From the NCBI GenBank assembly GCA_033065855.1, contig JAVXUO010001154.1, positions 1-64,000 of the forward strand: DNA of 64,000 nucleotides, in the 5' to 3' direction. Below the pieces are notes generated by a model. It was not told where the DNA came from and made no database searches. It was given only the letters and a program-made list of their open reading frames with translations. The stretch comes from Escallonia rubra. Taxonomy: Eukaryota > Streptophyta > Magnoliopsida > Escalloniales > Escalloniaceae. The position numbers and the translations under genes are program-made. Of this stretch, positions 44,901 through 55,740 are shown in pieces. How positions within the stretch are numbered: position 1 is the first letter of the stretch; every line of letters begins with the position of its first letter.

Positions 44901-45765
44901 TGAACATGAGTGCGAGGTTTGTAGCCCCGGGGAGGCAAAGACGTAATGCTGCAGAAGGTTCAAATTTTTACCATTATCGTGTTGATATTTTTTTAACGGT
45001 TGTTGATTTGCAAATCAGTGAGTTGAATAATCGTTTCAGTGAGGTAACCATGGAGTTGCTTATATGTATGGCATGTCTCGATCCAAGTGATGGTTTTTCT
45101 GCTTTTAATAAGCAAAAGTGGATACGTCTTGCACATTTTTATCCATATGACTTCTCATCGATAGAGCTTAGGGTACTTCAAAGTCAGCTCGAGTCTTATA
45201 TTATGGATGTGCGCTTCTGTGAAGAACTTTATGAAGTCAGGGGAATTGGTGAACTTGTTATAAAGTTAGTTGAGTTGAAAAAGGATGTGATATATCCTTT
45301 GGTGTTCTTGCTTTTGAGATTGGTCTTACTTTTACCTATTGCAACTGCTACTGTAGATAGAGCTTTCTCTGCAATGAAGATACTAAAGACTCGACTCCGG
45401 AATCGCATGGGAGACGAATGGATGAATGATAGCTTGGTTTGTTACATCGAGAAGAATGTCTTCAAAACTATTACAAATGAGGCAATTATCAAACGCTACC
45501 AATTTTCGGCGCCTCATCGAGTAGTTATTTAGTGCTTGCGTTTGTAAACACTGAAATGTGTATTTTGTATTCTCTTCTTTTGTGTGGTAAAGAATCCTTA
45601 GTGGCTCTCATGAAAGTTAATAAGACCTTTTAGATGCTTTTTAGTATGTTTTGTGTATTATCGAAAAGTGCACTTTGTTTTTGTGTGCTATGTTACTTAT
45701 AAAAATATTTATCTCCTTCGATATATTTTTAGCCCCCCTGGGATGAAATCCTGGTTCCGCCACTG
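41799..45765 (+). mobile_element. hAT DNA transposon with intact ends (3967 bp)
   Basis: Ends are CAGGGGCGGAACC at the left and, inverted, CAGTGGCGGAACC at the right. The element is flanked by the perfect 8-bp duplication CCAAGGTA (41791-41798 and 45766-45773), the size typical of hAT. The insertion lies within the Gypsy integrase relic. A TA microsatellite (about 41857-41906) and a GC/CT-rich leader (41936-42560) precede the transposase. The two termini look transposition-competent in outline, but the encoded transposase is broken. Confidence 0.95.
43092..45532 (+). pseudogene. hAT transposase relic (TTF zinc finger, DUF4371, hAT dimerisation)
   Basis: The start at 43092 gives MERFYQKK. A TTF-type zinc-finger region follows (FPFTQFGTQSRRFVSSWFD, then the CCYLFG end, about 43390-43530), then DUF4371 (about 43690-44400; TTELFSILVDECRDISVKEQ, IRGQGYDGASNMQGEFNGL) and a C-terminal hAT dimerisation domain (LLLPIATATVDRAFSAMKI, about 45330-45400; LRNRMGDEWMNDSLVCYIEK). 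This arrangement is common in plant hAT proteins resembling zinc finger MYM-type proteins. Damage: a one-base frameshift in a G-rich run at about 43540, TAG at 44546 in a position usually Trp, and TGA at 44816 in a position usually Arg. The stop at 45530-45532 looks natural. Low damage suggests a fairly young loss. Confidence 0.9.
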
Positions 45766-46165
45766 CCAAGGTACTTTGAGCCTTATGAGATCTTGGAGAA
45801 GATTGGTTCTGTTGCGTATAAACTGAAGCTACCTTCTCAATCTCTAATCCGCTGAGTTTTTCATGTTTCCCTTTTGAAGCCCTTACCAGGGGATGCTTTA
45901 GCCACGTGTTCAGGGCGGCTGAAGTTCCAGGCTAAATTGCCACCACGTGCTTCTCACATTCATAGCACTTAAAAAGAGTGAGATATTTTCTCAATGCCAA
46001 CTTCAATTTCAGTAGTAATTTTGGTTTTCCAGCTCAGTTTGTGTTTCATTTTGAACTTGAACTTGCAATCCAATCAGTGTCACATATAAATCTACAATCC
46101 ATAAAATTTGATGTTACTAATGGAGACACCTTGAGTTTTCTCTCTTATTCTCCCTTTTACTGTCT

Positions 46166-46535
46166 TTCTAGTTACGGTGCACGTGGGTAATTTGTCTATG
46201 CATGTGTCTATATTTGTTGAGAAGGTAGAGATTCATTTGCATCCTATTACACTTTACAGTTTGTGTACAAGGTGGTGAACACTTGGTTTGGATCAATAGT
46301 AGCATAGAAATAACGGACCGCAAGAATGAGAAAATCTTGCGAATTATAGTAAAAAAATATGTATCCAAATTTCACAAGGAAAGACATGTTATTATGTTCA
46401 TTCTCCTTGATGAATAACAATATTTTCTTATCAAACATACGGCATTTTCTTTTCTCAATTAGAAATACACAAGCCAAACTCTCGCCACTTTGTCTAGTCG
46501 CCCAACCTCATTTGAGATCTAATAAATTCTATAAA
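46166..46535. other. Unassigned sequence between Gypsy relic and Tat element 1
   Basis: Similarity to the 3235 region stops at about 46165. The remaining 370 bp has no gene or repeat that I recognise. Its last five bases (ATAAA) are part of the presumed target duplication of the Tat element. Confidence 0.4.
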
Positions 46536-46990
46536 TGATATAACTAAAAATACGCCTCCAGTCTACAGATGACACGTGGCAGTTATGACACGTAGCCCCT
46601 GCTAGCTTATCGCTGATTTGGCACTTGCCATAAGGATCATCAGACAGAATCCTAAAAGGACTCTAACTCTATCATCTGAGATAGACATGTGATCCTCTAG
46701 GATCCTAATTCGATCTTGATTAAATCTATTCATAGCCAAGTTCTACTAGGGCCCTTCATCCTACTACTATATAAAGGGGTCTAACCCCTTTATATGGACG
46801 AGTACACACACATACACACACATACGACTTACATGTGTACTACTACTTTTCAGAGTTCTACATTGTTAGTCATCTCTGACTTAAGAATTGAAGCGTTCCT
46901 CCGCTAGAACCCCACCCAGCGGTCACTCCATGTTCTATTTTGCAAGCCTATTTTTGGGTGCGGTTCCTGATCCAGTTCTTAGCTGCAACA
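46536..46990 (+). mobile_element. 5' LTR of Tat element 1 (455 bp)
   Basis: Begins TGATATAACTAAAAATACG and ends TTAGCTGCAACA. It holds a G-box/ABRE-like TGACACGTGGCAG (CACGTG at 46573-46578), a TATATAAAGG box near 46768 and a CA microsatellite. It is matched along its length by the 3' LTR. Confidence 0.9.
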
Positions 46991-47010
46991 TATTGGCGCC
47001 ATCCGTGGGA
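46991..47010 (+). other. Primer-binding region of Tat element 1
   Basis: Immediately after the 5' LTR the sequence is TATTGGCGCCATCCGTGGGA. The TGGCGCC core directly after the LTR is the usual start of the primer-binding site in Tat/Athila-type Gypsy elements. The cognate tRNA is not determined here. Confidence 0.65.
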
Positions 47011-47023
47011 CCCAACAGGGAAC

Positions 47024-48720
47024 ATGGCTAATCATTCTTCTTCTTCCAACGACTCTTCACTTAGTCGTTCTCAAAATCATCGCGCACGAAACCAGTAGTT
47101 CTCATCGACTCGGTCGTTCTAATAACCATCATTCGACACCCTCGCATCGTTGTGCCGGTTCTTCAAAAGATGTTCATATTAATATAACATCTACTACTCC
47201 CGAATCCAATAACCGATCTCAGAGAAACAGATCTCTGACATCCACTCTGAAGAATGGTGACCTTCGTCATCGTATAAACCGTCAGCTATTCAAAACACCC
47301 CATGCCAACCTTACAAGAGAAATCCATGAGCTGAAAGAGGTCGTGAACTCTCTTCAACAAAAGCTCAACATAGCGGTGGCTCCACCATCTACCCATCATT
47401 CTCATATGGATCCCAGTGACATTCGTCTCCAGTTCACCTCTAGATCAAGCTACGGCCGCAAGTACAGGTTAGAAGTCGATCCGACATATGATCCCAAAGA
47501 AAAGAGCGGATAACACACAACTAGGAGTGGATCATGCTATTATCGCGATCCATCGGTCGAAGGCAGTACCAATTCTTCTCCTGAAAAGATCGTCAAAACT
47601 GACACCCCTTAAAGATCGATCCGCAGAAAGAGGACGCCTGAGTACCATTCCTGAGAACGAGACTGCTAGAAGGTTGTGCCCAAGTATCATTCCCAGGAAC
47701 AATCTCCCCCGAGGGAAGAATCTGGATACCCACTATCTGAGGCAATCGAGAAAGCCAAGTTACCACCCAACTTCAGAATGCCTAAGTGTGACCTCTATGA
47801 CAGAACTAGAGATCCAGGAGAACATGTTTATCAGTTCGAAATAAACATGTTGCTCCTCCAAGTATCGGACGCTGTCATATGCAGAGCCTTCCCTACCACT
47901 TTACAAAAAGCTGCACATGCATGGTTTAAATCTTTACAACCGAGGTCGATACACTCATTCGCCAAACTATCAGATCTCTTTCAGAAACACTTTGTAAGCA
48001 GTCGTTCCTGAAGGAAGAACTCGGAGAGTCTTCTTAACATAGTGCAAGAGAAGAATGAATCTTTAGCCTGTTACCTCAGAAGATTCAATGCGGCCATCTT
48101 AGAAATTGATAATCTGGACAAATCCGTGAAGTATTATGCATTCCTCCGAGAACTTTGACCTACCTCTGAGTTCGCATTCTCCGTCAACAAGAGTCCTCTA
48201 GGGAATATGAAAGCTCTTCTCGAGAAGGCTAATAAATACATTCAAGCTGAAGAATACCTGGAGACCCATAAAGGACGACGCGGAGAAGAGAAAGAAGTGC
48301 AAAAGAAACGATCACAGGAATTAAGTCCATAAGGAGGAAACAAGGCAAAACAATCCAAGAGTGACGAACGACATCCCAAAGACCCATTTGCCCTAGAAAA
48401 TCTAACGCCCTTCAATTCCAGACCATCTCAGATATTACACGAGATCAAAGACAATAAAGCTCTAAAGTGGCCAGACAAGATGACATCTCGGGCAAACAAA
48501 AAGGAACAATGACATGTGGTGCGACTTTCACAAGGAACAATGGCCATAGGACTAACGATTGCGGATCACTCAACGAGCAATCAAAGCTCTCATCGAACGT
48601 GGCCAGTTGAGAAAATTTGTGACACATAAGGAAGGACGACAACAGACACCCCCAGCCATTGAAGAAAGAGAAGAACAGGAAGAGAATGCGGGCATAATCA
48701 ACACTATATCTGGGGATTAG
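47024..48720 (+). pseudogene. Tat element 1 gag relic
   Basis: The frame starts MANHSSSSNDSSLSRS and is soon broken. The conserved capsid region is FRMPKCDLYDRTRDPGEHVY followed by ICRAFPTTLQKAAHAWFKSL (47780-47940), then ESLACYLRRFNAAILEID (48055-48110) and ALLEKANKYIQAEEYL (48210-48260). The nucleocapsid part retains LIERGQLRKFV (about 48600) but no clean CCHC knuckle. Stops and frameshifts occur before 47500, at 48010, near 48158 and after 48330. Confidence 0.8.
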
Positions 48721-48767
48721 CCATAAGAGGCTCATCGGGACAAGCTCGAAAAGCATATGCTAGAGAA

Positions 48768-49382
48768 GTGTGCATAACGAGCCAACCCCCAAGCAAGAAA
48801 CAAAAGACTACACTTTTGCCCACTATCTCTTTTTCCGACGATGACCTAAAAGACGTGAAGAATCCTCACGATGATCCATTAGTCATCACCATCAAGGCCG
48901 GGAATTTTGATGTGAAACGTGTTTTAGTTGATAATGGGAATTCTGCCGAAGTTTTATTTTATGATGCATTCAAGAAGATGAACATCCCTACGGACCGTCT
49001 TAGGAAGATGGATACACCACTGTATGGATTCTCTAATCACCCAGTCACAGTCAAAGGCATTATTGCACTCCCAGTTGCGGTAGGTACACCTCTAGCACAA
49101 GCAAACGTGATGCTTGATTTTATGGTGGTAAAGGTCCCCTCTGCATACAATACCATACTTGGACGACCAGTACTTAATCAGTTACAAGCTGTGGTATCGA
49201 CATACCAACTCAAGATGAAGTTCCCCACGAAACACGGGATTGGAGAAGTTAAAGGAGATCAGAATATAGCCTGTCAGTGCTATGTAACTTCAGCCGATCA
49301 AAGAATAAAGAAACGCTTATCATTGAAGATCTTCGGGAAAATACAAAGATGCAAAGGGGTGAACCAGTCGAAGATCTCCTGA
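48768..49382 (+). pseudogene. Tat element 1 aspartic protease region
   Basis: The frame is open for about 200 codons. It shows NPHDDPLVITIKAG, then VLVDNGNSAEVLFYDAFKKM, and later PSAYNTILGRPVLNQLQAVV and STYQLKMKFPT, all typical of the Tat/Gypsy protease. The catalytic Asp-Thr/Ser-Gly triplet reads Asp-Asn-Gly (about 48940), so even this open stretch would probably lack activity. The frame is lost shortly before the RT. Confidence 0.85.
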
Positions 49383-49399
49383 ACATTGAGGTGTATCCC

Positions 49400-50799
49400 A
49401 TAGAGAAAGACAAGACAGTTTGGATATGTTCAAATCTTAAGCAAGACACTAAGCTCGAGTTGGTGAACCTATTGAGAACCTATGCGGATATCTTTACGTG
49501 GACAGCCGCAGACATGCCTGGGATTGATCCTGAGGTCATCACACACAGGCTAAATGTTGATCCATCCAAAAGACATGTGAAGCAGAAGTAGAGAACCTTT
49601 GTGCCAGAGAGACATGAAAAAGATTGAAGAAGAGGTGGATAAGCTCTTAACCGCCAACTTCATTGAAGAGATCTATTACCCCGATTGGATCGCCAATGTT
49701 GTCATGGTTCCTAAACTAGGCGGCAAATGGTGATTATGTATTGATTACATAGATCTCAACAAGGCATGCCAGAAGGATAGCTACCCACTCCCAAGGATTG
49801 GTCTTCTTATCGATGCTACTTCAGGCCACGAACTGCTCAATTTTATGGATGCATATTCTGGTTATAACTAGATCATAATGCACGAGGACGATGTCTCCAA
49901 AACTTCGTTCATCACGAAGAGGACTCAAGAATGCCGGGCCAGCTTATCAATGCCTGGTGAACATGATCTTTAGAGACTTGATCGGGAAGAACATGGAAGT
50001 ATACGTTGACGATATGATCATCAAGAGTATCAAGTCTGAATTCCATGTCAAGGACTTGAAGGAAACTTTTGACATACTCCGAATGTATAAGATGAAGCTA
50101 AACCCACTCAAGTGCGTTTTCAGGGTTGCATCGGGGAAGTTTTTAGGATTTATGGTCTCTCAACAAGGAATCGAGGCAAACCCAGAGAAGATCAAGGCCA
50201 TCCAAGCCATGACGTCCCCAAAAACCATCAAACAAGTGCAAGAGTTGACAGGAAGGGTGACAACTTTAGGAAGATTTGTGGCTCGATCAATGAAACGTTG
50301 TCTACCATTCTTCAAAGCCATCAGGAAAGAAAAAGACTTCTCTTGGACAAAAGATTGTCAGAAATCATTCAAAGAACTCAAGGCGTACTTGAGCTCTCCT
50401 CCTCTACTCTCAAAACCACTTTCAGGAGAAGACCTATTTCTGTACCTCTCGGTCACCGAAGTTGCAGTCAGCACTGTTCTGGTTAGAGAGGAAGATGGAG
50501 TCCAAAAGCCGATCTATTATGTCAGCAAAGTCTTACAAGATATAGAAACGAGATACCCGAAGATTGATAAAGTAGCACTCGCCCTTATCACATCTGCTAG
50601 GCATCTTCGACCGTATTTTCAATCTTATACCATTGTAGTTTTAACGGACCAACCACTTAGAAAAGTCTTACTGAGCCCCAAGGCATCAGGAAGACTAGTG
50701 AATTGGTCGGTCGAGTTTAGGGAGTTTGATATCCAGTATAAACCTCACACTGCGATCAAGGCTCAAGCCCTAGCAGATTTCATCGTTGAATGTACCTAA
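49400..50799 (+). pseudogene. Tat element 1 reverse transcriptase and RNase H
   Basis: The RT begins with LVNLLRTYADIFTWTAADMP (49460-49520) and continues with IEEIYYPDWIANVVMVPK, CIDYIDLNKACQKDSYPLP, FMDAYSGYN and, in another frame, MEVYVDDMIIKS (YVDD near 50000). It is followed by the connection KFLGFMVSQQGIEANPEKIK and RNase H (KPLSGEDLFLYLSVTEVAVS, LTDQPLRKVLLSPKASGRL, to about 50799). At least four stops or frame changes lie between 49590 and 49900, after which the frame is open to 50799. Confidence 0.85.
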
Positions 50800-50835
50800 C
50801 CTGAAGACCCCCCTCAAGTGGTGATTTCTAAAGTT

Positions 50836-51320
50836 CATGATCCTTGGAATCTTTATGTGGACGGTTTCTTCAGCCATTGGTAGCAGTGGAGGAGGAATCA
50901 TTCTCATCAACCCAGAAGGTTTTGTTGTTGAGTATGCACTCCACTTTGGATTTCAGGCCTCAAACAATGAAGCAGAATATGAGGCCCTTCTCGAGAAAAT
51001 AAGACCGGCACGCATGTTTTGAAGGTAGATTCATTATCAATACATAGTGATTCTCAATTGGTGGTCAACCATGTTTTAGGAGATTACGAGGTCAGAGACG
51101 AAAGAATGGCTCAATATCTCCAGTTAGTCAAGAAAAAGCATCGAAGTTCAAAAACTTCACCATTCGGCAAATTCCCCGAGATCAGAATACTCAGGCTGAT
51201 ACATTGTCGAGGCTCGTTTCTACCGAAGTCACAGATGTCCGGCGCTCAGTTTACCTTGAATTCCTCAATGAGCGTAGCATCAATTCTCAAATTGAGAATA
51301 GAGTGGTAGATCAAGAACCT
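50836..51320 (+). pseudogene. Second, archaeal-type RNase H of Tat element 1
   Basis: After a linker, the sequence WNLYVDG (50846) shifts frame into SSGGGIILINPEGFVVEYAL and ASNNEAEYEALLEKIR (50885-51000). It then continues in another frame with DSLSIHSDSQLVVNHVLGDY (51024-51090). YVDG, EAEYEAL and SDSQLVV are the recurrent blocks of the extra RNase H carried by Tat retrotransposons. At least two frameshifts break it. Confidence 0.8.
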
Positions 51321-52454
51321 TGCTGGATAGACCCGATCGTCAAATATTTGACTACAGGTGAGTTACCAAATGGAAGACGTGAGGCACGAATCTTCGTGTC
51401 AAAGCTGCTAGGTATGCTTTAGTGGAAGGGGTGTTGTATAAAAGATCATTCAGCCTTCCTTATCCCAGATGCTTACGCCTATCAGAATCCTTATATGCGC
51501 TACGAGAAGTACATGGACGGATATGTGGTCAACATCTTGGAGGAAGAACATTGGCACAGAAATTTTTTAAGGCAAGGATATTATTGGCCTGAGATGTAGA
51601 AAGATGCCATCAAGTTCACACGAATGTGCGACAAGTGTCAGAAGTTTGCTCTAGTACGACATACACCGTCGCTCCTTTGACTTCAGTCGTTTACCCGATT
51701 CCTTTTGCCATATGGGGAATGGATCTGCTCGGTCCGGTTCCATTGTCATCTGATCAACGACGATTCGTGATAATGACAATAGACTACTTCAAAAAATAGA
51801 CCCAAGGCAGAAGCTCTAGCAACCATTACTTCAGCCAAATGTGAAGATTTCTTTTGGAAGAACATAGTCTGCAGTTTTGGAGTACCAAAAGCTCTTGTTG
51901 TTGACAATGGGAAACAATTCAACAACAGCAACTTCTGAACCTTCTGCACAAATCTTTCAATTGACTTACGATTCACTTCTGTCGCTCATCCACAATCCAA
52001 TGGTCAGACCGAGATCATGAATCGAAGCATCTTACAAAGATTGAAGAAAAAATTAGATGAGGCCAAGGGCGCATGGGTTGACGAACTCCCAAAGGTGTTG
52101 TGGGCTTAGCGAACGACTCCACATTCGGTCACAGGAGAAACACCTTTCTTACTCTGCTATGGTACAGAAGCAAGGTTGCCTGTTGAGGTAGGAGTTCCAA
52201 TAGTACGGGCTTTACACTTTAATGAATAAGACAATGAAGTTGGACTCCAAGCAAATCTTGATCTGGTAGAAGAAGTCCGAACTCAAGCCCATGAATGACC
52301 CGTTGTCATAAAACAACGAGTCATGCGCTATTACAATCGAAGAGTTCGTTCTAAGCAGTTTCAAGAGGGAGATTGGTTCTTCGCAAGTTAGAAGTATTTG
52401 ATCCTAAAGCTGCGACAAAAAATTTATCTCCAAATTGGGAAGGACCTTATCGTG

Positions 52455-54865
52455 TGATGCCAAGGAAAGTGGGTTCGTACCTACGTGGAGGTTCCACAAA
52501 GGCTGTAGTTCGAGTCAGCTTCCAAGTATGCAAAGTAAGAGACAGTGAGGGCGGAGTAAGGGCAGAGAGCAAGGCTTCCCTGATAGGCTGTGAGGAGTGG
52601 CAGTGCTGCGAAGACAAGGCTGAGACAAATAGGGCCGACAGTCCAAGTTAAGGTCCGAGTCGGGGTCCAATGTTACGGTCCAAAGTTATGTCCAATTTGG
52701 GTTTCTTTCTCTAGAATCCAAGAGCTCTCAAATTCTAGAGTGATAAAGTGATTTTGTAAGAATGAGCCAAAAGTTTAGAAGTCCCCTTTTTGAGTTATAA
52801 AGTCCACTATTTATAGGCAAAGGTATGCATGTGTCATAAATTTCCACATGTCATCCTCTGGGAGTGACACGTCACCAGGGGGTCCCAAAATACCAGTTCT
52901 TCATTGGACTGTCGGTTCCCAAATTCGCGTTGCCTGCCCCACATAGCGTCGCCCTACCTGTCTGAGAAGACTGAACACACCATAATAGCATGATTAGAGT
53001 AAGCTCGTTGCCCCAGCCACCGGTCCAAGCCCTTACTGAATCCTACAATGGGCGTCAAAAGACGTGTAGAGAACCTGACAGCGGTGAAGGTTGCCCCTGT
53101 AGCCAACTGCCATCCTGACTAAGCGCGATGCCCTCCAAAGACATGTTCCCGTCCCGGTGTGACCCCAGGGTCATCGTCCTAGGGGCACCAACGATCACCG
53201 ATAACAAGAGTGGACATGGTCACAACTCAGTGCCTAGTGTCATGCAAGTCACCCCAGACGGTGATAGCTTTGTGGTAACGAGCCTATCCCGCTGCGAAGA
53301 GTCTTCATGCCGGAGCACTACGAGCGGAGCCCCCCAGAATGAAGATGGAGATAACTTTATGGTAACGAACCACAATCATATTACATGCTCCCGAGGGGGC
53401 TCCATTCGTAGTGGTCTGGCACGAAGACCCCGCTGCGAGAGGTCCTCGTGCTGGAGCACTACAAATGAAGTCCCCCCACCCCCAGAAGCATGTAATATGA
53501 TTTTTGGCGCATGAGACATTAATTGTGGCGCATGAGACAATACCTGGCTCCGGGGCACGTATCATGGAAGTGACGCATGGGCACGGCGACGATTGTCGCG
53601 GAAAAATACTCGGTGCCGGGGGACATGTGATGAAGGTGGCGTACGGGCATAACGACGAGTGTCGCGAAATAATACTCGGTGCTGGGAGCACGTATCATGA
53701 AAGGGGCGCACGGGCGCGGTGATGAGCGTCGCGGAACAATACTCGATGCCGGGGGGCACATATCATGAAAGGGGCGCACAGGCGTGGCGACGAACGTCGC
53801 CGAACAATACTCGGTGCCGAGGGCATGTATCATGAAAATGGCGCACAGGCGTAGCGACGAACGTCGCGAAGACAGTGCACGGGCGGGTGTCGGGTGCCCC
53901 GGAGATGGGGCATGAGCCAAGTATGCATGTTATACCAACATAATAAGTGCGATGTTTAGTAATGACAAAGTAGGGAATGATGATACGCGGTCATCAGCGA
54001 CGGGTAATTCGGCGGTAGCGCGTGACTTTGAGCGACGAGCATCACGAGAGCGGTGCACGGTCATGGGTGACGGATGATGGACGTTGCGAGGTTGATGTAC
54101 GAACATCCGTAAACATCACGGAGGTGCAAAGACTCGAGAAAACAAGTGTGCGCGGGAGGGGAGGCCATAGACAAAAAATAGGGGGAAGGCCAAGGCCAAA
54201 GCCTCTGGGAGGCAGACTGAGGTCAACCCTAGAGGTGGCCAAGGCCAAATGGCCAACTCCCATGAAGGGAGGCCAGGGCCACTCCCCCTTTCGACAAACT
54301 TTGGGCGCGCCGTCGATAGGTGTTTTGATGGGCAATGATGAATCCAAAAGTTTTGTTACGAAGAGCGTGTTGCTGTGAGTCATACCCATATGACGAAAAA
54401 GGTGCCAAAGTCGCATACGAAGAGTACGAAGTGAAAAAAATACAGAACGGACTTTGCGTGAAAATTGAACCACCGGGGAGGGGGGGAAGGCCAAGGCCAA
54501 CCCCTCATGGAGGCCAAGGCCGACCCCATAGCCTTGGGGGAAATCAAGGCCGACCCCATGGGGTTGGCCAAGGCCTCTGCCTTTGACCCTGTCGCTTCGG
54601 TTGCACCGTCGGTTGATATTTTTGGTGAAAAAGTGCTCGGGCGGTCTCAGCGTGGTGATCGTGCTACCGCGAGTGATGTTAAAGTAAAATAATTGGTGAC
54701 TAAGTCGCGTACAAAGTGTGCGAAGCGAAAAATACACATGACTTAGGCGTGCACATTTTGACCAGTTCGATGCATTGGAAAATTGACCGTTGAATCTGTT
54801 GACGTGTTTGCGCGAAACGGGACCCCTAGTCGGACCTTGGGTCCGACCAAGATAGGTTGGGGACA
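52455..54865. mobile_element. Solo LTR or LTR-type non-autonomous insert (2411 bp)
   Basis: The insert has TG...CA ends (TGATGCCAAGG... and ...GGTTGGGGACA) and the perfect 5-bp duplication TCGTG on both sides (52450-52454, 54866-54870). The integrase codons on either side read on across the site without it, which fixes the edges. Inside are TATA-like boxes (TTATAAAG and CTATTTATAGG near 52795-52817), CACGTCACC, a GC-rich minisatellite and GGCCAAGGCC-rich blocks (54180-54560), but no protein domain. I favour a solo LTR of a long-LTR Gypsy element; a non-autonomous element without internal genes is the alternative. Confidence 0.8.
53524..53880. repeat. GC-rich minisatellite, unit about 60-66 bp, about 5 copies
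   Basis: Units are built from GCGACGA-CGTCGCGGAACAA, TACTCGGTGCCGGGGG, CACGTATCATGAAA and GGGGCGCACGGGCG. Copies differ at several positions. The open frames on both strands over this array come from the repeat. Upstream (53260-53500) a diverged repeat pair of GCTGCGA-GAG-CTTC-TGC and GGAGCACTAC phrases is also visible. Confidence 0.8.
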
Positions 54866-55147
54866 TCGTGTTATAAAGGTACTCAATCCAGGTGCCTATA
54901 CACTAGGAACACTTTCAGAAGATCCAATCGCTCGTACTTGGAATGCTGAGAACTTGCGAAAGTATTATCAATAGCATCTTGCCCCGAGGCAAGTAACTTC
55001 TTTTTGGGGGGATTTCTAGAATAGTTTTTAGCATATTTTTTGAATAAATGGGTTGTTAAGCAATCCAGTGTAAACTTTATCTTTTGCTCGAGCAATAAAG
55101 TTATTTTTCTAAACATTGTTGTAATGTGGCACAAACAGTCCAAATAT

Positions 55148-55392
55148 TCTGCCGGAGCAGAATATTGACTGAATGCTCTGCCCGAGCAGAGTGTCAAACT
55201 TAGTCAAAATATTCTGCCTGAACAGAATATTGGCCGAACACTCTGCCCGAGCAGGGTGCCAAACTTCGACAAAATATTATGCCCGAGCAGAATATTGGCC
55301 AAACACTCTGCTTGAGCAGGGTGCCAAACTTAGACAAAACATTCTGCCCGAGCAGAATGATGGCCGAGCACTCTGCCCAAGAAGGGGGTCGA
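55148..55392. repeat. Palindromic repeat array A in Tat element 1 (about 65-bp unit, 4 copies)
   Basis: Each unit has ATTCTGCCCGAGCAGAAT and, about 30 bp on, ACTCTGCCCGAGCAGGGT, followed by GCCAAACTTAGACAAAA. The first motif is a 7-bp-arm palindrome with a CCGA centre. The array lies just downstream of pol and upstream of the 3' end of the antisense gene. Confidence 0.85.
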
Positions 55393-55740
55393 ACTATTGC
55401 TACTTTATAAAAGCACAAGTAAGAAAAAACCAAACGGTTTAGCTACAGATCTAAATCCGTGAAGAGGCAAAAGTTAATGGGGGCATTGTTACTCCACCCA
55501 ACTTTTGTTTCTTCGAAACTTAGCCAAGTGAGGGTGATCAACTTTTTTTCCAATTCTTTAAATGACGAATAAAGAGTTCGAGTCAAAGTAAAGTAAATAA
55601 CGCTATGTGAAATAAACCACGAGAAACACATAGTGAACAAAGTACTATCAATAGAACGAAAGATATAGTTTATACAAAAGCCCTCAAAAGGTCGTCCAAA
55701 CACTCAGTCTGAATAAAGAGCCTAGAGATAAAGACTAAGT

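Larger units (their letters stand above)
41740..46165 (+). mobile_element. Gypsy integrase relic split by a hAT insertion
   Basis: The plus strand before the hAT element ends with VKQSLKPCPRY (41760-41798). After it, the frame continues FEPYEILEKIGSVAYKLKLP and, after a stop, VFHVSLLKPLPGDA (45774-45900). This is the C-terminal end of a Ty3/Gypsy integrase. About 310 bp from 45855 are repeated at 2923-3235. Only the tail of pol and downstream sequence are left. Confidence 0.75.
51400..54974 (+). pseudogene. Tat element 1 integrase, interrupted by a solo LTR
   Basis: HH-CC zinc region: EVHGRICGQHLGGR (about 51510-51545) and CDKCQKF (about 51630). Core: FAIWGMDLLGPVP (51705-51745), VVDNGKQFNN (51895-51925) and HPQSNGQTEIMNRS (51988-52030), which hold the D, D and E positions. 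C-terminus: KNLSPNWEGPYRV up to 52454, then, after the inserted LTR, VIKVLNPGAYTLGT and ARTWNAENLRKYYQ with a stop at 54972. Many stops: near 51597, 51797, 51937, 52107, 52228 and 52296. Confidence 0.85.

Noticed and set aside
53128-53920. Multiple 100-130 codon frames on both strands in the solo LTR
   Set aside because: Produced by the GC-rich minisatellite; open frames overlap in several registers.
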